NCBI RefSeq assembly: GCF_011604685.1
Contig: NZ_CP050063.1
Location: 3,742,501 to 3,806,500 of the forward strand
DNA from: Spirosoma aureum
GTDB taxonomy: Bacteria; Bacteroidota; Bacteroidia; Cytophagales; Spirosomataceae
Length of the DNA: 64,000 bases
Direction: 5' to 3'
Numbering within the stretch: the first letter of the stretch is position 1; every line of letters begins with the position of its first letter. The position numbers and the translations under genes are program-made. The notes under the pieces are model-generated. The model ran no database searches, was not told the origin of the DNA, and saw only the letters and a program-made list of their open reading frames with translations. This document shows, piece after piece, positions 27,032 to 37,063 of the stretch.

Positions 27032-27565
27032 TTGCGAACTGATATGATCGACACCATTAAGCCAGCCAATATCTGGCACATTGATCCGGCCGAGCGGGTT
27101 CCTATCCCCTTTTACCAGTCGCCCGTATCGGCAGGCTTTGGCAATCCGGCTGAGAACTATCTGCGCGCCCGACTCTCGCTGGATCAACTTTGCATCGAAC
27201 ACCCCGATGCATCTTACTTTGTGGAGGTGGACGGTGATTCGATGATTGCTGATGACATCCGGCCCGGCTCTATTCTGGTGGTCGATGCTTCACATACCGT
27301 CGAAACCGGCAAGATCATTGTCTGCTGGGTTAATGGGGAATGCTACGCCAAACGCTTCGTTCGCTTTGAGCGCATGATTGCCCTGTTTCCTTCCAATCCG
27401 GATTATCTACCTATTTACGTCCACCTGGATATTGACCAGTTTTCGGTGCTGGGCGTGGTGATTCGTATCGTCTCCAAACCTCCTAAATGGGACAGTGAAC
27501 AAACTAAATCAGCCATCAACCATGTACGGACTTATCGACGTGAACGCAATGTACGTGAGCTGTGA
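27032..27565 (+). CDS. umuD: UmuD-like S24 peptidase
   Basis: A 177-residue protein with the S24 Ser/Lys self-cleavage fold. The likely scissile bond is Ala34-Gly35 in PVSAGFGNPAE, the catalytic serine is Ser70 in EVDGDSM and the lysine is Lys107 in ECYAKRF. There is no N-terminal DNA-binding domain, so it is UmuD, not LexA. A start at the second ATG (27,044) is possible. The gene overlaps umuC by 44 bp, implying translational coupling. UmuD' joins UmuC to make DNA polymerase V. Confidence 0.92.
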   Translation: MRTDMIDTIKPANIWHIDPAERVPIPFYQSPVSAGFGNPAENYLRARLSLDQLCIEHPDASYFVEVDGDSMIADDIRPGSILVVDASHTVETGKIIVCWVNGECYAKRFVRFERMIALFPSNPDYLPIYVHLDIDQFSVLGVVIRIVSKPPKWDSEQTKSAINHVRTYRRERNVREL

Positions 27566-28811
27566 GCGAGCGTTCAATCCCAGACTCAATGGTGTACCCG
27601 TGGTCGCTGTTGGCAACAACGATCACTGCGTGATTGCGCGTAGTAACGAAGCCAAAATACTGGGTATTAAAATGGGACAGCCATTATTTCAGATTCGGGA
27701 ATTAATCGATGAGCATAACGTGCAGATCTGCTCCTCCAACTTCGAATTGATCGGTGATATGTCGGCCCGGATGATGAGCGTTCTGGCGCAGTTTGCCGAC
27801 GATGTAGAACCCTATAGCATCGATGAAGCCTTCATTCAGGTTAATACCCACTTCGACGGCATCTATCCGTCCTATCAGGGTCTGGGCTATGCGATACGGG
27901 ATACGATCGGGCAGTGGCTCCGTCTTCCTGTCTGCGTTGGTTTTGGGATAACCAAGACACTGGCCAAAGTGGCCAACAAACGAGCCAAGGCCAAGCCAGA
28001 GCTGGGCGGTGTCTGCGTGATCACTAACGGAGAAAGCGCCGAAGAAGCCCTTCGGGAGTTTCCGGTCAAAGATCTGTGGGGCATCGGTTCGCAGTACGCC
28101 CGCTTGCTGAAGAAAAACGGGATTGAAACCGCCTGGCAACTTCAACGCATTGAAGACCTGGACTGGGTGCGGGATCGCATGACGGTGAATGGCCTTCGGA
28201 TGGTGTATGAGCTGCGGGGTTTTCCTTGCCGGTTGCTGGAAGTAAATGCGCCCCCGAAAAAGACCATCTGCACCGCTGTTAGCTTTGGTAAACTCATTCC
28301 GGACTTGAAGAATATAACTGACGCGCTGACTACTTACTTAGCCCGCTGCTGTGAGAAGCTCAGAAAGCAGGAGTCACTGGCCCGGCATGTCACTGTGTTT
28401 CTTCATACGAACCCCAACCGCATCACACCTGGCAATGGCCTGCCTGCCAAACAGTATTCAGCCTCCCGATCGGTCAGGCTCCCGCACTATACTAACCACC
28501 TGCCAGACTTTCTGCGCTATGCCATCCCAGTGGTGGAAAGTTTGTTTCAGTTCGGCTATAATTATCAGAAAGTGGGGGTGATCCTAAATGACATTATTCC
28601 CGATACTATTCACCAGGGGAATCTGTTTGCCGAGTTTCCAACCGCGAAATCGCTGCACATCGGCAAAACCATTGACCGTATTAATCGCAAACATGGCCGG
28701 GATAAAGTCAGGCTGGCTTCTCAGCTACAGAGCCCCGACTGGTCGATGGTTAGGGGTAGTTTGAGCAGGCAATATACAACCGACTGGAACCAGCTATTGA
28801 AAGCAAAATAA
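27522..28811 (+). CDS. umuC: Y-family DNA polymerase V catalytic subunit
   Basis: A 429-residue protein from ATG 27,522 (MYGLIDVNAMYVSCERAFNP). The palm has Asp6 and the SIDEAF motif with Asp101-Glu102, the same numbering as in E. coli UmuC. Thumb and little-finger segments follow (VGFGITKTLAKVANKRAKA, FPVKDLWGIGSQYARLLKKN), then the DUF4113-type end. It carries out error-prone translesion synthesis after DNA damage with UmuD'. An upstream in-frame ATG at 27,495 would lie deeper inside umuD and is less likely. Confidence 0.96.
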   Translation: MYGLIDVNAMYVSCERAFNPRLNGVPVVAVGNNDHCVIARSNEAKILGIKMGQPLFQIRELIDEHNVQICSSNFELIGDMSARMMSVLAQFADDVEPYSIDEAFIQVNTHFDGIYPSYQGLGYAIRDTIGQWLRLPVCVGFGITKTLAKVANKRAKAKPELGGVCVITNGESAEEALREFPVKDLWGIGSQYARLLKKNGIETAWQLQRIEDLDWVRDRMTVNGLRMVYELRGFPCRLLEVNAPPKKTICTAVSFGKLIPDLKNITDALTTYLARCCEKLRKQESLARHVTVFLHTNPNRITPGNGLPAKQYSASRSVRLPHYTNHLPDFLRYAIPVVESLFQFGYNYQKVGVILNDIIPDTIHQGNLFAEFPTAKSLHIGKTIDRINRKHGRDKVRLASQLQSPDWSMVRGSLSRQYTTDWNQLLKAK

Positions 28812-28896
28812 GTAGTTCGAAGTCTCCATTGTATGAATGAATTGTCGTTGTTTTTTGTTCTCTAAATAGAACGTAAACAACTGTCTTTAAGCCTGT

Positions 28897-29127
28897 ATGG
28901 AGTCCATTAAGTTGCACCAATTTGTCCCGATTTCAGGAGAGCAAAAACCGGCTCGGGTACCCCGTCGTAAGGTAAACGGCCCGGCTACTGCAGCTTTGCT
29001 GATCAAGATGGCTACGGAGATTCTCACGGCATCGCCAACCCTTCGTCATCAGACCAACATTACCCTGACCGATCTGGCCGCTGCTGAGAAAGTACGGAAA
29101 GCTCTATTGAAGACACCTCTTCAATAG
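28897..29127 (+). CDS. hypothetical 76-aa protein
   Basis: A small, basic, soluble protein (VPISGEQKPARVPRRKVNGP, then LIKMATEILTASPTLRHQTN and AAEKVRKALLKTP). It follows umuC by 85 bp on the same strand. No family recognised. The coding look is moderate: good start, stop just after a helical end. Confidence 0.5.
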   Translation: MESIKLHQFVPISGEQKPARVPRRKVNGPATAALLIKMATEILTASPTLRHQTNITLTDLAAAEKVRKALLKTPLQ

Positions 29128-29285
29128 AAATAAAAAGTCCGGATTAGCATAGTGCATGATCTTAGCCCATTGATAAGCTGCTTCTGAATTACCTGCTTTA
29201 TTAAATTTTACTCGCAATTCCATCCCCCAGTTACTACCCAAACCAGGAAATGGTCAGCTATTTAGTAAACGTTAATGGATGTCCG

Positions 29286-29630
29286 CTATCTTAACCTGGC
29301 ACCTGTGACCTCAAAAGGCAAAGGCGTTATATTTTTCACATCTAATTCAGGGGAGGTAAGGAAATAGCCACTTACATAAATTTTTAGGCTGTCTTTCCTG
29401 AACTCGTCCGGCAGGCTACAGGCACTCCAGGCAACGCCGTTACTGGCTATGAGTTGATAGCCGGTATATAATCCGCCCGATATTCTGACAAGCACAGACG
29501 ATTCTGTTGCCTGGTGAGACCGACTTAATTTTAGATCAGGATAGCAGCTCGAAACTACTGAAGCAACCTCTTCTTTTTTGCAGCTTACCAGAACGAAGCT
29601 TATAAGAATCAGGACCAGACAATACCTCAT
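29286..29630 (-). CDS. small lipoprotein, unknown
   Basis: It starts at ATG 29,630 (MRYCLVLILISFVLVSCKKE), giving 114 residues with a clear lipobox (LVSC). The mature part (DLKLSRSHQATESSVLVRIS, GYQLIASNGVAWSACSLPD) suggests a small beta protein with two cysteines. The frame is open a further 24 codons upstream, but that part is not signal-like. Envelope-anchored, role unknown. Confidence 0.7.
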   Translation of the reverse strand: MRYCLVLILISFVLVSCKKEEVASVVSSCYPDLKLSRSHQATESSVLVRISGGLYTGYQLIASNGVAWSACSLPDEFRKDSLKIYVSGYFLTSPELDVKNITPLPFEVTGARLR

Positions 29631-29920
29631 ATTTTTCAGTTTGTATTGAGACTCCATTGCTAGAATAAAGGTTGCAAAGCTGCTAAATAGAGAATGGGAC
29701 ACGGTCTATCGTATGGTTGCAAAAGTCGCTATAGCTATGATTTTAGTGTTCAACCGCTCGTTTCCAAAAAAAAATGCGCAAAAAAGCGTATCAATCGTCT
29801 TCAGAAGTTTTGCATCCACACAGCGGACTGTAGCCATTAACTTTAGGTTATTCGACAAAAACAATATGAGCGGGTCGTTGAACAGGGCTGCTGGTTCAGT
29901 CAAACCATACCCAGAAAGTT

Positions 29921-30574
29921 CTACAAAGCAGACTCCCTAAAGATTGTGGTTGGATTCGCATATTGCAAAAGTCCCTTCCATTTACCCCTCAAGCTGAGCC
30001 GTTGACCTGTTGTTGTATTCTCTAAAATACCTTCAAAGGAGCAAGTGAGTTGATAAGCACTAATCTGACGGCTAATGTCAATTTTGGATTTGGGTGGAAT
30101 CTTAACCGTTAAGATGCCTTTGGGATCAAATCCATAAGGCTTTTGTTGCTCGATAGTGCTGAAGGAGTAGGTGTCGAGGGAGCGATCGAACAATGCATTG
30201 CCATACCAATGTTCAGGTACGCTTACTTCAAACTGACTGAGATCAAGTTCTTGGGGAAACTGGGTTGTTGGATCAAAGATAAACCGAGATGTTTTAACTA
30301 ACCCACCAAAGCCCTCTTCAACCTGCTGAGTGGCAAGAATAGTGCCTGGATTCTGCACACGCTGGCCCTTTAATTGTAAAGTCGTTGTATCTACTCGATC
30401 CCCCGTTTGGAAGAAATAACGAACGTCCTTGAGTTCATACTGAGCTGGAGTCGCTTCAGGAGGATCAACCGCTTCAGGTTTTGAGCAGCCACTTAGCAGA
30501 GCGGCTATCGCTATACTAAGCGTTAAGCTATGGGAAAAAAATTTTCTGGCTAGTTGAGTAATCATGGGTAACAA
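29921..30574 (-). CDS. lipoprotein, unknown
   Basis: A 217-residue protein with a signal peptide and lipobox (AIAALLSGCSKPE, Cys30), a Pro-rich linker and a beta-rich mature domain (YELKDVRYFFQTGDRVDTTT, DLSQFEVSVPEHWYGNALFD, SAYQLTCSFEGILENTTTGQ). No family recognised. Start at 30,574 or 30,565. Between it and the lipoprotein at 29,286 lies a stretch (29,700-29,920) with small overlapping frames and two TTGCAAAAGTC motifs, perhaps an IS footprint. Confidence 0.7.
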   Translation of the reverse strand: MLPMITQLARKFFSHSLTLSIAIAALLSGCSKPEAVDPPEATPAQYELKDVRYFFQTGDRVDTTTLQLKGQRVQNPGTILATQQVEEGFGGLVKTSRFIFDPTTQFPQELDLSQFEVSVPEHWYGNALFDRSLDTYSFSTIEQQKPYGFDPKGILTVKIPPKSKIDISRQISAYQLTCSFEGILENTTTGQRLSLRGKWKGLLQYANPTTIFRESAL

Positions 30575-31283
30575 TCGAATTAAATGATGTCGATAGCTGA
30601 TCTATTTATTATTAACATATAATCAGGCTTAAATTTAGTTAAGCGCAATGAGTTAGCTTTATACTCCATTAATTTCAACGTTTATAGCTTGTCCTATTAA
30701 GCAAACCCATGCTTGTTATATGGCATTCTGGAAGAGGTTTCTAACCTAAGCCAGTCAATACCAGCAGCGGACCGACTCACTGAACAATTACTATCTTTTG
30801 CAACAACGTGGCCGCTACACCGTAACAGGAACATTGCCCTTGGAATTATTTGAAAAAGTTGGCAGTCTATCCAGTGTCTACACCTGGTTTTAGAAACTAT
30901 ACCCGATTGTCAGCGATAAATTTCGGTTTCGATAATCTTCAGGAAGAGGAGCTATTTCTCGTTCGTTCGCTTCAGCGACATTTAACAAGCTCACTTGGTA
31001 GTCAAAACTTAAAACAACTTTCCTGTAGTCAATTCCAAGGCCTAAACATATTCCATATCTTCTCTTTTCAGGTTATAAGGTGAATATCGTCGGTACTCCT
31101 TGCCAAACGTATCGCTCGTGAATCGTTCTTCTTCTCTGACAGACACAGGTACTGTTTTCTCGTTTATTATCTCCTTGCCTCCAATCCCAAGTGTTCAAAA
31201 CCAGCTAGAATAGGAAAGAGCACCTTAGAATATTAGCATGGGACAAACCAAAAGGCATACACCCGTGGTGACCACACCATCAT
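30575..31283. other. region without a convincing gene
   Basis: Short open pieces (for example 30,850-31,083 on plus) lack motifs and are probably remnants. AT-rich spacer on either side. Confidence 0.4.
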
Positions 31284-32102
31284 CTAGTGGAGTACCTCAC
31301 CTACATCTGTTAACCGAAGGGCTGAATTGTACTTCATGAACTCTTCGAGGACAGCCGTGTGCGCCGACCCAAACAAGACAACAATGCGTTTTTCGTTACC
31401 CGTCAACTGCTTTAGAATATTCGCATAGATGACCATATTGCGTCGCCACCATTCGCTGGTCAGATAGGCACCGACGTGATTGTTCAGTTTGCCTGCGCCA
31501 ATGCATTGAAGATAAAAGGTGAGGATATCTCTTCGCGATTCCAGCGTGTTGTCAATCGTAAGCATCTCAGAAAGGGTATGCTTTGACAGATTTGCGTTAA
31601 ACGATTGCTCGACCTGAGCAATCGTCGTTTGAATGGTTTGTTGCATTGCCTGCTGATTGGAAGAGGCCAATACCTTCATTAGGCTATCGTAGGGGAAGTC
31701 GGCATTTCTATAATCTGCTGCATAGAGGTGTGGGTGTCCCAAAGCTTTGGCCACCGGAAAGGCTAACTGGTAGATTTCGTTGGCTTTCAGGGTGAATTTC
31801 CCTTGTTGATAGAGACTAAAGAGCGAATCCCACTGGGCTTGCTGAGCCGGTTCAGCCTCAATGAAAACCTTATCGGGTTTGTAGGCAATGAGCTGATTGA
31901 CTACGGTTTTTACTTCTTGCTGCCGTTTAGGGGAAAGAATATTGGCACTTTCAAACTTAGCGACATCGAGTCCAGGATTGTCGAAGTGAAAGGTTCCTAA
32001 CAACAGTATCTCGACTGGCTTCTGCTGAGCATTTGTTGCGGTTGTTGTTAAGGAGAGCACCACGAGGGCTACCCTTAGGAGCTGATGGATATAGTGATAC
32101 AT
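31284..32102 (-). CDS. DUF5694 family secreted protein
   Basis: A 272-residue protein with a signal peptide (VALVVLSLTTTATNAQ) and the pattern of DUF5694/TraB-like proteins: VEILLLGTFHFDNPGLDVAK near the start, YKPDKVFIEAEPAQQAQWDS, and close to the end NEKRIVVLFGSAHTAVLEEF. The GTFHF and GSAH motifs carry conserved histidines of a putative erythromycin-esterase/TIKI-like metal site. Activity unproven; probably periplasmic. Confidence 0.85.
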   Translation of the reverse strand: MYHYIHQLLRVALVVLSLTTTATNAQQKPVEILLLGTFHFDNPGLDVAKFESANILSPKRQQEVKTVVNQLIAYKPDKVFIEAEPAQQAQWDSLFSLYQQGKFTLKANEIYQLAFPVAKALGHPHLYAADYRNADFPYDSLMKVLASSNQQAMQQTIQTTIAQVEQSFNANLSKHTLSEMLTIDNTLESRRDILTFYLQCIGAGKLNNHVGAYLTSEWWRRNMVIYANILKQLTGNEKRIVVLFGSAHTAVLEEFMKYNSALRLTDVGEVLH

Positions 32103-32268
32103 GCTAGTGATAGGAGTAACTGGCTACTTTAGATTATTTGGGAAAAGGCACCAAATTATATCGTAGCTGTCGGGCTGAGCAAAAAAATCACCCTCACTCG
32201 TTGAAATCGCCATACCAAGCGTTTATTTGGCCCTATTAGTTGTATCTTAAAATACTGAGTCAATATCA

Positions 32269-32559
32269 ATGGACAACAGGCATATGCTGCGGATTGCGTT
32301 GAAAAAAACAGTAAACTATAAACCTGGTATTTCGACAGGCACATTCTCAGGTAACGCTCCTATACGATACGAAGGAAACTTCATGCCTCTGGTCTTGTTT
32401 GCTTCAGGCAATGGCGGCCAATACATGATGTTGGTTCCCGCCTACAACCTAACGGCAGTTTTCACCGGTAGCAATTACGGCAACTGGCGTGGAAAGCTTC
32501 CCTTCGAAGTGCTTCTTAAATACATCATCCCCACAATTAAAAAAGTAAACAGTAGGTGA
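32269..32559 (+). pseudogene. serine hydrolase (beta-lactamase-like) C-terminal remnant
   Basis: Only the last part of a class C-type serine hydrolase is present. FASGNGGQYMMLVPAYNLTA and VFTGSNYGNWRGKLPFEVLL end normally at 32,559, but the SxxK and YxN parts are missing and the leading residues are unrelated. Non-functional fragment. Confidence 0.65.
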
Positions 32560-32981
32560 TTGCGTACTGCCCAAAACGGACTGAAGCACTACGATTTGGC
32601 CGTACGACGGACGGTAGTAGTCATCCTATTAAGTAGGTGAATCAGGACTTCATCAAACAGGGGATAGAATCTTGATTCATCGTCATAAGCAACTCATTCT
32701 CAAAACGCTCCTTCTTGAGACGAAGGAACATTAATGCATCTGCTTCTTTTTCGGGCGTTTTGAGAAACAGCTATACACCTTATTTCTGACCCTCTTTGCG
32801 CCTAAAGTAAGTGAGGGTCATTCCATTATAACGATACACTCCGAAAAAAGATCCAACCAAAATACTTCAATCAGTAGCTTCTAAAATCCCAAAAAAGTTT
32901 TAGAGATTGCATTATTTCAATTACAGTTACCACGAACCTTCGCTATTTCTTATATACATTAATTGTGCGCTGGCTTTATAT
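32560..32981. other. AT-rich spacer
   Basis: No gene seen. A weak hairpin (CTCAAAACGC with GCGTTTTGAG, about 32,700-32,765) encloses a motif similar to sites at 37,648 and 39,472. Confidence 0.35.
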
Positions 32982-33620
32982 TTATTTCTGTAACTTCAAA
33001 TTTTTTAAATAAATTTTCCCACAAAGAATTTCTTTACCGTTAAGTGTATAAAATAGATTCTGCTCCTTTAAGCTATATCCTGCTCTTATTGAACTTACCT
33101 TGGCAACTCGATTTTGGTCCGATATTTAGTTTTATGACATAGAAATCACTCGATTCTTTTGGGTTAATCGTTCTTTTAAACGAAGAATGTTTATGAATAC
33201 TATTATCAAAAAAAGAGTCTAAATCTGCCAGATCATAACCAAACAAATCCTCTTAATCCGTGTCATTGTGACGGAAGTAAGGTTAATTTTTTTCGTAGTA
33301 ATTGGGTTGAATCTCAAATGAATCGAACGGAAAATCAATCGTCAATTCAATAGGGTTATCTGTTTCATTGATTATTCGAGTGAAAAATACAGCTTAATAA
33401 TATATCTCGCCATCAGGGTCAGTGTATTTTGTTGCACCTTTTGGGAGGCTGTTTTGTAGGATCAGGCTCTTACCGATAGAATCAGTTTACTCATATTTGG
33501 TGTCAATCCATCTGGAAATGGATACGTCTTTGGTTTCGGGCTTGATATTTTTTTTTACCTCCTGTTTTGTTTTGTCCACAGGAGGTAAAAAAAAACCGTT
33601 AACTATAAAGCATATATTTA
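32982..33620 (-). pseudogene. decayed hypothetical protein gene
   Basis: The minus strand carries a long, recognisably coding stretch with several in-frame stops. It reads ISRWIDTKYE, stop, DSIGKSLILQNSLPKGATKY, TDPDGEIYY, stop, AVFFTRIINETDNPIELTID, FPFDSFEIQPNYYEKN, further stops, FYVIKLNIGPKSSCQGKFNK and a final GYSLKEQNLFYTLNGKEILC, ending at 32,982. Low GC. Probably a lipoprotein of unknown function, recently acquired and decayed. Confidence 0.55.
33548..33595. repeat. 16-bp perfect hairpin with A/T tails
   Basis: TTTTTTTTTACCTCCT (33,548-33,563) pairs fully with AGGAGGTAAAAAAAAA (33,580-33,595) over a 16-nt loop. It can work as a bidirectional terminator; it also places an AGGAGG in a stem. 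Confidence 0.65.
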
Positions 33621-33633
33621 TTACATAATTTAC

Positions 33634-34209
33634 TTAGCAACCGCCTTTGCGAGGGGCACGTTTATAAATTATTTTACTATCGCGTTCTACATAGTCGCCC
33701 GATACTATTGGATATGAATACTTGGGCGCGTGCGATACACTATGGCTTCTTATAATTATTTTGTCGTTAACTTTCAGGCTATGCAATTGCTGAAATTCAT
33801 TGTTAAAGTTCAAAAAATTCTTGTCAGACTTTTCCGGCCCAAAACTAAGAATATAATCGTCGCCATTAATTCTGACCATCACTCCGAAACCTAATCGTGA
33901 GCCTGGCGGAAGAGAAAGAGAGGTTACCACAGCCTCCATATCGGTAAAAGCATTTATATGCTTCCTTATTTTAGCTTCACCGGCATTCACTTTTTTACCT
34001 TCGGGAGATACTTCCCATTTTTTGTACTTTATACCATCCGGGGTAGCCTCCCATTTTTTTCTTGCAGCTTTCCTTTCAGTGGCTGAGAGTGGCTTTGAGG
34101 TTGACTTTTTAGAAGCTTCATTTTTAATTTCACGATTTGCCAATACTAGGCCGCTTACCACAACCAGCGGTATAATTAGCGCATAAATTATTTTTTTCAT
34201 ATTTATCAC
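33634..34209 (-). CDS. secreted hypothetical protein with tandem KWE repeat
   Basis: A 191-residue protein (start at 34,209 or the Met at 34,200) with an N-terminal signal or anchor helix (IIYALIIPLVVVSGLVLA), a Lys-rich linker, and two tandem units KWEATPDGIKYK and KWEVSPEGKKVN. A beta-rich domain follows (RLGFGVMVRINGDDYILSFG, KVNDKIIIRSHSVSHAPKYS) and the end is CPRKGGC-like. No known family. Low GC, like its neighbourhood. Confidence 0.7.
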   Translation of the reverse strand: MINMKKIIYALIIPLVVVSGLVLANREIKNEASKKSTSKPLSATERKAARKKWEATPDGIKYKKWEVSPEGKKVNAGEAKIRKHINAFTDMEAVVTSLSLPPGSRLGFGVMVRINGDDYILSFGPEKSDKNFLNFNNEFQQLHSLKVNDKIIIRSHSVSHAPKYSYPIVSGDYVERDSKIIYKRAPRKGGC

Positions 34210-34725
34210 AGGTTTAATTAAATAAATCTATTTCCTGAAAATCAGATCCGTTTAAGGCGTTCTTTTATTTTCAAGGATTTCAACAAAGCTAAAAGCTTCT
34301 ATCCTATCGTCTGTTAATGACCAGTAAAAGAATGTTAACGAAACGTAAATGTTACTTTTACTGACTGCGGTGGATTTTTGATCCTAAGCAGATGGGCATA
34401 TTGTACAAATATGTTGCCTATACAACGGTCTCGCAAAAACGCTCCTATTGGACTTATTAATAAACGGTAAATTAGGAAGGGGCAATGTCAACTGAAGCAG
34501 TGACTAGCACAACCATTTGTTGTCGGCATTTAATTGTGACTAACGACTAAAGTCTGGCGCTGTGGCGATAGTCTCTGATCGTTCAGCTCGAACCGAAACT
34601 GAGAAAATTATAGAGTTAATATTACCTTCAATTGCTCGGTGTTATTCGTTGGCCGGAACTTCTGCAGAATAGCGAACAGGACGATGAGATTAAATTAGTT
34701 CAGCCGCCTTAGCTCCATGCTCATG
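34210..34725. other. AT-rich spacer
   Basis: No gene or strong signal seen. Confidence 0.4.
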
Positions 34726-35478
34726 TTAGCGAAAGTGAATTACTTTGTCATACAGACTTTTTAATTGAGTGTCCCCAAAACCATAAATGCTTTCGCGGTT
34801 CCAAAATTCGTTGAACACTTTATGAAAATCAGTAGAAATATTTTTTGTGATGTCTTCAATAACTAGTTCGGGTCTTCCTTTTGTGCCATCTTCTGGAAAG
34901 CGGTCAACATGTGCCTTTACTACTTCTTGTAGATACGGAAAAGCTAACGATTGGTGTGTTGAGAGATTTGTCAACTCTTCAAGTTTGCCGTTTTTGTAAG
35001 CTTTCCACAACTCATGGCCGAAATTTATGTCGGCTTCACTAAAAGGAATTCTACCTGCATAACAAACTTTAAGTTCGTCTGAATTTGCTGGACCAAAGCC
35101 ATTCCAAAATTCTTTACTGGCTTTGCCTAAATAAGAGGTATAAACAGCAAAAACATTTTTCTTTATTGGCAAACTATTGATAATTGAAACAACAAACCAC
35201 ATGTTTGCTTGACAAAATAAGTCATACTCAAACCAAAGATTAAACTCTGAATTATCAGGCGCATTTATTATTTTTTCAAATTCATTTACAACAGATTTAT
35301 TGTATTCGGTTTCTGTTATCCCCAGGTATTTGGCTCTTGATTGCCAAAAGTCATGAAGGTTGTCCCCTGATAAGTCTCCATCAATAAGTCCTTCTCTAAC
35401 AACAATACTATTTCCTTCAATTTTTGCGTCTGGAAAACTATAAGCCAGGGAGTCGCCATTTAAAATATTGTATACCAT
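34726..35478 (-). CDS. DUF1835 domain-containing protein
   Basis: A 250-residue soluble protein opening with YNILNGDSLAYSF and VVREGLIDGDLSGDNLHDFW, the DUF1835 signature, then LWFEYDLFCQANMWFVV and a helical C-terminus (GHELWKAYKNGKLEELTNLS). Function of the family is unknown. The low GC and codon choice differ from the operons at either end of the window and suggest lateral gain. Confidence 0.85.
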   Translation of the reverse strand: MVYNILNGDSLAYSFPDAKIEGNSIVVREGLIDGDLSGDNLHDFWQSRAKYLGITETEYNKSVVNEFEKIINAPDNSEFNLWFEYDLFCQANMWFVVSIINSLPIKKNVFAVYTSYLGKASKEFWNGFGPANSDELKVCYAGRIPFSEADINFGHELWKAYKNGKLEELTNLSTHQSLAFPYLQEVVKAHVDRFPEDGTKGRPELVIEDITKNISTDFHKVFNEFWNRESIYGFGDTQLKSLYDKVIHFR

Positions 35479-35719
35479 GACTGTACGTTTTTTTTTGCAT
35501 TCCTGCTAACGGTTCAGGGCTTGGCGCAGGGGGAAATATTATTCCGTCTGCCGGGCCTTGGGCTCAAATCTAAAAAGAAATTCGTCCCTTCAGCATAGGT
35601 TCGTCAGCTCCGCTTGTTAAAGCTCATGTTAGCGGTTCTTGTTTCTGTCGTGTTGTAATTGATCCTACATCATTGCCTTAAGCGTCAAGGGTGTTTATCA
35701 TACCTCAGTACAAATACCG

Positions 35720-36535
35720 TTACTTTAAAAAACTATTTAAATAGCCCAATATCGTTTGGGTCTGCATCATGAGGCTAACATGCCCTTCTCCGGGAATAAT
35801 AGCCAACTGTGATTTTGGAGTGACACCAAAATCACTGGTTGCTACACCTCCTAGTAATTGATACGTTTTGATTAACTCAATTTTATCCATCCCGTCATTG
35901 TCGCCCGAAATCAATAATACGGGAGCCGTAATCGTTGCAATGTTGGAATCTCCCAGATCGTATGACGTCGTAGCGGAGGCAATCATCTGTTCCAGGAATT
36001 TTGTCCATTTTGTTTTATCGGGTGCTACTGCATCATAGGCGGCTTGCAAAGGTGTGTTATCAAAAAGTTCAGGCTTCAGGTTTTCAAATCCTTTTGTTAC
36101 TTCAGGCAACCAACCACCGCTTTTATAAGCAGCAGAAATAATTACCAATTTCCTCAGCCGTTCAGGGCTTTGGATAGCAAATTGATAAGCTACAGAGCCG
36201 CCAAAGCTATATCCTACAATGTCCGCACTGTCAATATTTAGATAATCCATTACACTTTCCACATCACTTGCTAAAGTAGTGCGGGATAATTTTCTGTCCG
36301 AAAACGGTGTGTGTCCATGGCCCTGCATTTCAATGGCAATTACCTTTCGTGTTTTTGATAATTCAGGGATTAATCGCCCCCAATTCAAATCAATAGTGTA
36401 ATACGCACCGTGCAGCAGAACGATAGGCATGCCTTCGCCATAAACTTCATAATAGACTTTAATGCCATTAACAGGCGCATAGCCGCTGTCGGAGGGCTTG
36501 TTATGTTGCGCGCTGGATTGGGGTGTTGTGGACAT
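35720..36535 (-). CDS. alpha/beta-fold hydrolase
   Basis: A 271-residue hydrolase with oxyanion motif LLHGAYYT (about 40-47), nucleophile elbow GYSFGG (Ser110), an acid in LLISGDNDGMDK and the catalytic His252 in GEGHVSLM. The N-terminal 20 residues are Ser/Gln-rich, without a clear signal. Similar to proline-iminopeptidase or haloperoxidase-type hydrolases. Substrate unknown. Confidence 0.9.
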   Translation of the reverse strand: MSTTPQSSAQHNKPSDSGYAPVNGIKVYYEVYGEGMPIVLLHGAYYTIDLNWGRLIPELSKTRKVIAIEMQGHGHTPFSDRKLSRTTLASDVESVMDYLNIDSADIVGYSFGGSVAYQFAIQSPERLRKLVIISAAYKSGGWLPEVTKGFENLKPELFDNTPLQAAYDAVAPDKTKWTKFLEQMIASATTSYDLGDSNIATITAPVLLISGDNDGMDKIELIKTYQLLGGVATSDFGVTPKSQLAIIPGEGHVSLMMQTQTILGYLNSFLK

Positions 36536-37063
36536 AACGATTGAATTAGTAGTATCAATTTAGTAACTATGCTTTTTATAAGTATTCATAACCGTCTTTA
36601 ATTTTATCAAGGAATTCAATGTAAATATGGAACATGTTTTAGACCTCAGCAACGTGTAAATACGACAAATTCAGGGGCCTAACGCGACAAAGATGGACAT
36701 TGCAGCGAAGATGACTGCCGCTTTACAGGACCGTTATCGCTCGTATATTCGGGTGTTTTGTCGTACTTTTTGTATTGTCACGACTGGGTTTCTTCCTAAT
36801 GCCTGTTATGCTGAGACCTCCAGAAATACGGGGTAGAATGATCACGGTCTTTCCTGACAATATAGGATATATCCAAATTCTCAGTAAACCCTCCCACCTG
36901 AGTCGAATAGATACCCGTCATACATATACGTCAATAATGGGGCGTTTTAAGAAGCTATGAGTAGAACAACTTTCACACACTGTACCATTTACCATTATGA
37001 CGCCCTTAGAAACCATCTTAAAATAGGCAAAAAAACAAAAATCGAACTTAACCAGAGACATTA
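36536..37063. other. intergenic, no convincing gene
   Basis: A 61-codon open frame (36,775-36,960) has no recognisable features. Promoters of the two flanking divergent genes should lie here. Confidence 0.4.

Noticed and set aside
29706..29940. Overlapping opposite-strand small ORFs
   Set aside because: Both frames are open over the same bases with no recognisable domain; more likely an IS footprint than genes.
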